Source: DATGIQ01 sp035295665
GTDB taxonomy: Bacteria > Planctomycetota > Planctomycetia > Gemmatales > Gemmataceae
DNA: 9,625 nucleotides
Assembly (NCBI GenBank): GCA_035295665.1
Contig: DATGIQ010000170.1
Span: forward strand, 1 to 9,625
Direction of reading: 5' to 3'
The position numbers were made by a program, and so were the translations under genes. The notes under the pieces are model-generated. The model ran no database searches. It saw only the letters and a list, made by a program, of their open reading frames with translations, and was not told the DNA's origin. Positions 5,370-9,625 of the stretch are shown here, piece after piece. How positions within the stretch are numbered: position 1 is the stretch's first letter; each line of letters starts with the position of its first letter.

Positions 5370-6449
5370 TTAGGCGCCGACGACCGCTGCCTGGCTGCCG
5401 CCTGCCAGGGCATGTTGGACTTCGAGGTCATGCAATTCTGCCGCGAGGTAGGCAAGAGTCGATTCCGCCCCCTGATTGCGGTTCACACCGGTCGGCTGGA
5501 GGCCGTCGTAACAGGCGCCGCGCCGGGCGTCGATGAGCGGTCGTTTCAAGCTGTTTGCGCCACGGAACCAGCCGAGCGTGCGCTGGAAGCTCGCCAGGTA
5601 GTTCGGCTCGCCGAGCAGGCCGAATGCGGCCAGGGCGGCGTCGCCCATGGTGTCGGCCTCCACCGGTTGCTGGTCGTACGCCGCCTTTGCTCCCCCGTGG
5701 GGGTACCAGCCGTCGTTCCCGACGGGGCAGAAGTAATCATCGACGGTAGTTTCCCGGTCGAGGAAGGCGAACGATGCCTCCGCGACTTCAAGGAACGGCT
5801 CCTTGGGCCAGCGCCGGGCGGCGACAAATAGAGCGTGGGGCAGGATGGCGTTCGCGTAGGTCATCCGCGAGTCGAACCACGGCCAGTCCGGCCGCCGGGC
5901 GCGGTCGTAGCTGTCCATGAGTCGCTGCGCCGCGGACCAGGCGACAGCCTGCAGGGGGTCGATGTCTTTAACCCCGGCCGACCAGAGATGGCCCCAGGCA
6001 AGAGTAACGTAGGCCTGCGCGCGGATGCTACGCAGGTCGGCGAGCGTCGGCAAGACCGCTTCGACCAGCTCCCGCGCCAGTGCCCGGTAGTCATCGGGCA
6101 GGCCGCTGCCAAGGACTTCGGCCAAGGCGCGGACAGCCTGGCCCTGGCAGTCACCGCCACCTTGGGTATCCAACCACTGGCGCTGGTAGCTGAGGAAGTT
6201 GTGGAACCCGCCGCCGGGGCGGCGGGCGAACTCCAGAAAGCTCAGGTACCGCGTCACCCGGTTCAGCATGTGCTCGTCCGGGTGCCGCCCCCATAAGCGG
6301 GTGCAGAGGCGAAGCGCCCGGGCGTTGTCGTCCGTCGTGTAGCCACTCTCGCGCCGCGGGACGTTGTAGATGCCGTGCTGGATCAGCCCGGTCGAATCCG
6401 TCAAGCGGTCCAGGTGATGGAGCGTGAGTTCAGCGCTGGAACGCATCAT
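5370..6449 (-). CDS. (alpha/alpha) toroid glycosidase-like protein linked to GT4/GH130
   Basis: This encodes a 359-residue, mostly helical protein with blocks typical of six-hairpin glycosidase folds: GIYNVPRRESGYTTDDNARAL (27-46), GGGFHNFLSY (79-88), WPWFDSRMTYANAILPHAL (189-207), CPVGNDGWYPHGG (241-253), YDQQPVEA (258-265) and PTGVNRNQGAESTLAYL (319-335). Several conserved acids (D40, D41, D193, E264, E329) could be catalytic or substrate-binding. Homologues are often annotated as glycosyltransferases because they are found fused to, or next to, a GT4; the fold itself points to a glycosidase or a polysaccharide-binding role. No signal peptide is visible. ATG codons at 6449 and 6446 follow AAGGAGG; the second has the better spacing, and I give the first. 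The start lies inside the last codons of the GT4 gene (about 20-base overlap), which indicates coupled translation. The enzymatic activity is unknown. Confidence 0.85.
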   Translation of the reverse strand: MMRSSAELTLHHLDRLTDSTGLIQHGIYNVPRRESGYTTDDNARALRLCTRLWGRHPDEHMLNRVTRYLSFLEFARRPGGGFHNFLSYQRQWLDTQGGGDCQGQAVRALAEVLGSGLPDDYRALARELVEAVLPTLADLRSIRAQAYVTLAWGHLWSAGVKDIDPLQAVAWSAAQRLMDSYDRARRPDWPWFDSRMTYANAILPHALFVAARRWPKEPFLEVAEASFAFLDRETTVDDYFCPVGNDGWYPHGGAKAAYDQQPVEADTMGDAALAAFGLLGEPNYLASFQRTLGWFRGANSLKRPLIDARRGACYDGLQPTGVNRNQGAESTLAYLAAELHDLEVQHALAGGSQAAVVGA

Positions 6450-7617
6450 GGGCCTCCTTGTAGCGGTCCTCATTGGTCTTCGCGACTTGGCCGAAGAGTC
6501 TTAGGTATTGCCGACCAACGTTCGGCCAGAACATCGGTCTGGCATATTCGTACGCTCTGCGCCGGGTCTCCGCCTGAAACGCGGGCTCAGCCAGGTACCG
6601 GAGCGTCGCCTCGGCCATGGCCGCGCTATCGGAAAACGGCACCAGCTGCCCCCGCCCGTCGGCGAGGACCTCTTCGGCGTACAGGTAAGGGGTACTCACG
6701 ACCGCGCCCCCCGCAGCCAGGGCGTACGCCAGTGTGCCGCTGGCGATCTGGTCCTTTCCGGGATACGGGGTGACGTACACGTCGCAGGATTGCAAGTGTT
6801 CGAGAAGTTCGGCGAGGGTGAGGTATCGGTCCACAAACCGAACGTAATTGCCCACGCCCAGCGCTTGGGCCTTCGCGACCAGACGCTGGCGGTAAACCTC
6901 CCCCTCGTGACGCTTGACCTGGGGATGAGTGACACCCACGATCAAGTACACCACATCCGGGAAAGCGGCCACGATTCGAGGCATGGCCTCAATCATGTAT
7001 TCCAGCCCCTTCCCGCGGTTGATGAGGCCGAAGGTGCAGATGACTCGCCGTCCCGCCAGTCCCAGCCGGGCCTTGGGCGCGTCGTCGCGTTCGCGCCGGA
7101 CCACCGGGACGCCGTGGGGAATTACCCGCACGTGCCGCCCCGACACGCCATAGACGCTTGCCAGCAGCCGGGCGGCGACTCTTGTCATAACCACAATGCC
7201 CTGGCTATGGTCCGCCAACTGCTGGATCAAGCGCCGTGGCAGCGGGTCCGGCTGCGTGATCAGCGTATGGAAGGTGGTGACGATGGGCTTGCGACAGGCA
7301 CGGACAAGGTTCAACACGCGCCTACCCCATTCCCCAGGGTAGAGGCCGAACTCGTGCTGCAAGCTGACCACATCACAAGGGCCGTCATTGGCCACCTCTG
7401 CGGCCAGGCGGTATTGGGCCGGGCCATTGTTATCGATGACGTGAACCACGCGCGGGTCTTCGTAACGGAGCGGGCCCGTCTTCTGGATTGCCGCCACCAA
7501 GGACACCTGCTCCCGCGCCGCCAGGTCTACCGCGTCGGCGGAGTCCCGGGTAAACGTTGCCAGCCCGCACTCTTCCGGCGGATAGGTCGATACGAAAAGG
7601 GGCCGAACGGTGTCCAC
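6430..7617 (-). CDS. Glycosyltransferase family 4 protein
   Basis: This encodes a 395-residue GT-B fold enzyme. The N-terminal acceptor domain starts with PLFVSTYPPEECGLATFTRD (6-25) and contains VSLQHEFGLYPGEWG (84-98) and PIVTTFHTL (111-119). The donor domain has the linker VRVIPHGVP (163-171), ICTFGLINRGKGLEYMIEAMP (193-213), the YLIVG strand and the nucleotide-sugar site DQIASGTLAYALAAGGAVVSTPYLYAEEVL (289-318). In that site the first glutamate of the usual E-x7-E motif is not obvious, which is common in this GT4 subgroup. It is likely to transfer mannose or another hexose. It is cytosolic or peripheral. The GTG start at 7617 is supported by AGGAGG six bases upstream. The receiver gene ends 54 bases upstream and the toroid gene overlaps its 3' end, so the four genes probably form one unit. 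Confidence 0.93.
   Translation of the reverse strand: MDTVRPLFVSTYPPEECGLATFTRDSADAVDLAAREQVSLVAAIQKTGPLRYEDPRVVHVIDNNGPAQYRLAAEVANDGPCDVVSLQHEFGLYPGEWGRRVLNLVRACRKPIVTTFHTLITQPDPLPRRLIQQLADHSQGIVVMTRVAARLLASVYGVSGRHVRVIPHGVPVVRRERDDAPKARLGLAGRRVICTFGLINRGKGLEYMIEAMPRIVAAFPDVVYLIVGVTHPQVKRHEGEVYRQRLVAKAQALGVGNYVRFVDRYLTLAELLEHLQSCDVYVTPYPGKDQIASGTLAYALAAGGAVVSTPYLYAEEVLADGRGQLVPFSDSAAMAEATLRYLAEPAFQAETRRRAYEYARPMFWPNVGRQYLRLFGQVAKTNEDRYKEAHDAFQR
6453..6462 (-). promoter_or_regulatory. Ribosome binding site of the toroid gene that matches a CsrA site
   Basis: On the minus strand the sequence is TACAAGGAGG, just before the ATGATG of the toroid gene. It closely matches the CsrA target consensus (RUACARGGAUGU) and covers the Shine-Dalgarno sequence, the usual place where CsrA blocks translation. 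A csrA gene lies 1.8 kb upstream. Any strong Shine-Dalgarno partly matches this consensus, so this is a hypothesis. Confidence 0.3.
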
Positions 7618-7671
7618 GCGCCACCTCCTGAGGTTGTTCCATGCTGCTGGCTGGCTGGTGTATAGGCTGGA

Positions 7672-8142
7672 CTATGTCCAAGGGGCTCGCCCTGCCTGTT
7701 CGCCAAGCACTTGGGCAACTTCGGCGAGGTGAATCGGCTTCTGGAGGACAACAGCGGCCCCGAGGTTGTGGAGTCTCTCCGCGGTGCAACTATCGAGGGC
7801 GCCGCTTAGGAAACAGCAGCGAATCTGCGGGTTTAGCTTTTGCAGTGCAGCCAACGTTTCGGGCCCGTCCAGCCCTGGCATGCACACGTCCATCAGGACC
7901 ACGTCGATGGTCTCGTGGTGGCGCTGATACAGGTCGAAGGCCTCCCGGCCGTTTGCTGCAAGCCACACCGCAAAGCCTTCTTGACGTAATCCGATGCCCA
8001 GGATGTCGCGCAGACACGCTTGATCATCGACGACCAGAATGCCGCGCTTCCGTGAGCTCGCCACAGCATTTGCGGGCGACTCTGGAAGCCATCCAGGCTC
8101 TGCCAGGGAGGGCATGGGATTCTGCAGATTCGACCTTAACAT
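7672..8142 (-). CDS. Stand-alone response-regulator receiver (REC) protein
   Basis: This encodes a 156-residue protein with one REC domain at about 34-150 and nothing after it. All key residues are present: acidic pair D39-D40 (ILVVDDQ), phosphoacceptor D85 (VVLMDVCMPGLDG), switch serine S113 (FLSGA) and K135 (VVLQKPIHL). The N-terminal 30 residues (MLRSNLQNPMPSLAEPGW...) are polar and not part of the domain. It acts by binding a partner after phosphorylation, because there is no DNA-binding output domain; no histidine kinase is in the window. The start is uncertain: ATG 8142 has GGAG ten bases upstream, TTG 8205 gives a 177-residue form and ATG 8115 a shorter one. It lies between csrA and the GT4 gene, all in one direction, so it may link signalling to the glycan cluster. 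Confidence 0.85.
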   Translation of the reverse strand: MLRSNLQNPMPSLAEPGWLPESPANAVASSRKRGILVVDDQACLRDILGIGLRQEGFAVWLAANGREAFDLYQRHHETIDVVLMDVCMPGLDGPETLAALQKLNPQIRCCFLSGALDSCTAERLHNLGAAVVLQKPIHLAEVAQVLGEQAGRAPWT

Positions 8143-8257
8143 GTCAGCATGCTCCGACGCTTGGGAATGGTCGCGACCGCGCCAATGACACAGCCCCGAC
8201 TGCAACCGGCTTCAGGCATCTTGATTGACCATGCCCGGAACCGACTTCAAGGCGTGC

Positions 8258-8485
8258 TCACGCAAGCGGTGGCGAGGCGTCTCCTGCCGGATTAACACGC
8301 CCGCCGTTAGCGAGGATTCGTTCCCACACTTCCCCGCGATGGACGGCGACATCTTTATCGGCCTCAAACCCTAGTCGCACCCTGCCGCCCACAATCTCGA
8401 GCACGACGATTTTGAGCAGGCGCTCGAAACCTTCGCAGCCTCCGACCACAATGGATTCCTGGATTTTCCTTGACAAGACCAACAT
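8258..8485 (-). CDS. csrA: Carbon storage regulator CsrA
   Basis: This encodes a 75-residue CsrA: MLVLSRKIQESIVVGG...LLKIVVLEIVGGRVRLGFEADKDVAVHRGEVWERI. The RNA-binding residues of the first strand (L4, R6) and of the VHR motif (R50, equivalent to R44 in the E. coli protein) are present. Between strands two and three it carries an insertion of about four residues (GCEGFERLL), a form I associate with planctomycete CsrA, and a Gly/Pro-rich tail after residue 58. CsrA dimers bind GGA in RNA hairpins near ribosome binding sites and change translation or stability. The start has AGAGG seven bases upstream. The leader holds a hairpin (8544-8567) and, farther upstream, the repeated terminator element copy 2. 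It lies 115 bases before the receiver gene in the same direction. Confidence 0.95.
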   Translation of the reverse strand: MLVLSRKIQESIVVGGCEGFERLLKIVVLEIVGGRVRLGFEADKDVAVHRGEVWERILANGGRVNPAGDASPPLA

Positions 8486-8543
8486 GGTACAACCTCTGGT
8501 TTCACGAGTGATTGCCTGGTGCACTCCCGCTTCAGTTCTCCCC

Positions 8544-8567
8544 GGGGACACCACGGGCACCGTCCCC
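8544..8567 (-). promoter_or_regulatory. Hairpin in the csrA leader
   Basis: GGGGAC (8544-8549) and GTCCCC (8562-8567) form a six-bp stem with a twelve-base loop, 58 bases before the csrA start codon. It may affect mRNA stability or translation of csrA. No T-run follows on the minus strand, so it is not an intrinsic terminator. Confidence 0.35.
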
Positions 8568-8581
8568 CGTCACCGAAAGCG

Positions 8582-8632
8582 AAAAAAAAGCCGACGTGGG
8601 GAAACACCCTGAGGTGTTCGTCCACGTCGGCT
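8582..8632 (-). terminator. Rho-independent terminator, copy 2
   Basis: On the minus strand AGCCGACGTGG (8622-8632) pairs perfectly over 11 bp with CCACGTCGGCT (8589-8599), with an inner six-bp stem (8613-8618 with 8603-8608), and is followed by eight T (8582-8589). It is a stronger stem than copy 1. No minus-strand gene lies between it and 8903, so it would terminate a short RNA starting close by, or read-through from beyond the insertion elements. Confidence 0.85.
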
Positions 8633-8696
8633 TACTCGTTAACGGGTCCCCCGGCACAGCCGGGCTGCCCTTCATCTAGTCATCCGACGATTCCGA
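8582..8696 (-). repeat. Repeated structured element, copy 2 (leader of csrA)
   Basis: Second copy of the element at 3735-3848, in the same orientation and about 97 bases before the csrA start codon. Hairpin one reads TCGT-CGG-ATGA (8680-8690; G:U replaces G:C of copy 1), hairpin two CCCGGC-TGT-GCCGGG (8650-8664; C:G replaces T:G), followed by AACGAGTA and the terminator. The linker CTAGATGA is identical in both. Both strands also happen to be open for about 30 codons in both copies, but conservation of pairing argues for RNA and not for peptide. Confidence 0.75.
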
Positions 8697-8902
8697 GTCA
8701 ATTTCTCGGAGCGCACGTAAAGCTCAATAGCTTTCGGTCAATCGTTTACTCTACCGCGCGCAACGGGGAAAGCAACTGCATTCTTGTTCCGCGTTTGGTA
8801 TCAGGGTGCACGACATGGTTTGCAGCTGTCCTTAGCGATTCCTACACTATGGGAGGCAAAATTCAATTCACTTTTCGACGCAAGTCCTGAAAGGATCAAG
8901 CG
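8697..8902. other. Intergenic region between the csrA-side element and the ISKra4-type gene
   Basis: These 206 bases hold no gene I can support. They should contain the left end of the ISKra4-type element and the promoter for element copy 2. I cannot place the terminal inverted repeat because the right end of that element is outside the window. Confidence 0.4.
8714..8741 (-). promoter_or_regulatory. Weak candidate promoter for element copy 2
   Basis: On the minus strand TTGACC (8736-8741) is followed after 16 bases by TACGTG (8714-8719). The -35 is good and the -10 is poor. The position relative to hairpin one (23 bases) almost equals that of the better promoter at copy 1 (24 bases), which is the main reason to list it. 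Confidence 0.25.
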
Positions 8903-9490
8903 ATGGCGCGAAAGCAAAAGCGCACCAAGGAAGTAGAAAATGTACGGGCCTACTTGGAGGGCGTTGCGAAAAACCTGGCCGACAAGCTCTATGGTCCGCA
9001 AGGTCCTGCCTGGGGCACGAAACTCACCGACATCGAGGACCTTTGTCTGGATATCCGCGAAGTGGTCAGCGAAGCGTTGCTGAACCAGGCCCTGCAATGC
9101 CAGGCGGCGGCACATGAGCAACAGCGGCAGGAACAGTTTTGCGTCTGTCCGGAGTGTCCGCGAGCGCTCGACTGGGGAGCCAAGGAGACGCAAGAACGTA
9201 TGCTGGAGACGCAAGCCGGTGAGGCCGAATGGTCGGAGCCGGAAGGTTACTGCCGCCGTTGTCGGCGGGCTTTTTTTTCCCTCAATCCCGCAGTCTGGGG
9301 ATTGATCAACGTGCGTCCAGCCCGGCGGTCGTCGAGAAGATTGTGTACGCGGGGACGGCCTGCCGCTCTTTCGCGGATGCCAGTCAGGTGCTGCACAAGC
9401 TCGCCAATATCGCGGCCGACGAGAAGCAGGTGGAACGGCTGACGCGTGCCCTTGGCGAAGAGCGTGTGCAGGAGCGTGCGGCGGAAGTAA
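8903..9490 (+). pseudogene. ISKra4-family transposase, frame-disrupted and truncated
   Basis: The N-terminal 196 or so residues of an ISKra4-type transposase are encoded here. Frame one gives MARKQKRTKEVENVRAYLEG...GPAWGTKLTDIEDLCLDIREVVSEALL, then the zinc-binding pairs CPEC and CRRC (YCRRCRRAFF). The similarity continues in the -1 frame after a run of eight T (9271-9278): FPQSRSLGIDQRASSPAVVEKIVYAGTACRSFADASQVL and KQVERLTRALGEERVQERAAEV. The start at 8903 has AAAGGA seven bases upstream. The family is about 400-500 residues, and the catalytic DDE region is missing because an ISAzo13-like element begins near 9491. The shift may be a mutation, or programmed slippage that once produced the full protein. 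Either way this copy cannot make an active enzyme unless the rest lies beyond the second element. Confidence 0.82.
9271..9277 (+). other. Slippery heptamer T-TTT-TTT in the transposase gene
   Basis: In frame one the codons are GCT TTT TTT TCC. A one-base backward slip on T-TTT-TTT yields TTT-TTC-CCT-CAA, rejoining the frame that carries the conserved transposase sequence. This is the exact arrangement used for -1 frameshifting or transcriptional slippage in several insertion-sequence families. An indel in a homopolymer would look the same. Confidence 0.45.
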
Positions 9491-9625
9491 GGGCCCGCGA
9501 AAAAATAACTTCGTCGATTTCTAGTGTTTGCGGGGAGTAATGACATAGTTCCAATCGCCATGAAAATCAGCGGGCTTCAATTTCAGTGTTGCCATCTGTT
9601 CGTCACTGACCTTGATGCCCGTTTC
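9491..9625 (-). mobile_element. ISAzo13-like insertion sequence, 3' end (runs off right edge)
   Basis: The similarity to the ISKra4 transposase stops around 9488-9490 and is followed by GGGCCCGCGAAAAAATAACT, then by the 3' end of a transposase gene on the minus strand. The boundary at 9491 is my estimate: GGGCCCGCG is a plausible terminal-inverted-repeat tip, 30 bases from the transposase stop. The other end of the element, and the rest of the split ISKra4 gene, should lie to the right of the window. Confidence 0.6.
9521..9625 (-). CDS. ISAzo13-family transposase, C-terminal 34 residues (partial)
   Basis: On the minus strand, reading in from the right edge, the frame gives ETGIKVSDEQMATLKLKPAD and then FHGDWNYVITPRKH followed by TAG. 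The end pattern (T/S-x-G-x-K-V-S/T-D-E-Q, then FHG-x-WNY-x-I-x-PR) is the characteristic C-terminus of ISAzo13-type DDE transposases. The gene enters from the right edge in frame with the first base of the window's reverse strand. Only the tail is visible, so whether the transposase is intact is unknown. Confidence 0.8.
   Translation of the reverse strand, partial: ETGIKVSDEQMATLKLKPADFHGDWNYVITPRKH

Noticed and set aside
6508..7665. Long plus-strand open frame (385 codons) opposite the GT4 gene
   Set aside because: It is an antisense shadow in GC-rich DNA; the minus-strand frame carries clear GT4 motifs and a good ribosome binding site, while this one has no recognisable domain.
1..9625. 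CRISPR array, tRNA, rRNA, toxin-antitoxin or phage defence genes
   Set aside because: No regularly spaced repeats, cloverleaf or related gene families were recognised on either strand.

Overview
The window looks like chromosomal DNA from a planctomycete, probably a Gemmataceae/Pirellulales-type lineage. This is inferred from family content and not from a marker gene. The supporting content is a bacterial tricorn-protease homologue with a signal peptide, a CsrA with the long loop I associate with planctomycetes, DUF3309 and GlsB/YeaQ small membrane proteins, an accessory bS21, and ISKra4-type and ISAzo13-type transposases. Nearly all host genes lie on the minus strand, so transcription runs from right to left.

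Right edge (8903-9625): an ISKra4-family transposase gene on the plus strand is frame-disrupted at a run of eight T and then cut off near 9490. There the end of an ISAzo13-like element, with its transposase C-terminus on the minus strand, begins. This is a nested insertion.

Middle (8696 down to 3957): csrA, a stand-alone response-regulator receiver protein, and a tight cluster of GT4 glycosyltransferase, (alpha/alpha) toroid glycosidase-like protein and GH130 mannoside-phosphorylase-like protein, followed by a small zinc-ribbon protein. The GT4/toroid/GH130 trio probably makes or turns over a mannose-containing glycan or compatible solute. The receiver gene ends 54 bases before the GT4 gene, so all four may be co-transcribed.

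Left-middle (3894 down to 1357): GlsB/YeaQ-type membrane protein, DUF3309 mini-protein (52 aa), bS21, a polytopic membrane protein, and a membrane protein whose C-terminal half has its own ribosome binding site. This resembles a general stress/envelope accessory module. Left edge: a small planctomycete-type hypothetical gene and the start of a tricorn-like protease that runs off the window. The 259 bases between 1098 and 1356 show nothing I can support.

The most interesting signal is an element of about 112 bp present twice (3735-3848 and 8582-8696), about 81% identical without gaps. Read on the minus strand, it is two small hairpins followed by a Rho-independent terminator. Each copy sits about 90-100 bases upstream of the start codon of a minus-strand gene, glsB/yeaQ in one case and csrA in the other. 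Differences between the copies mostly preserve pairing. It may be a small RNA or a leader attenuator family; a dispersed terminator repeat is the simpler alternative.
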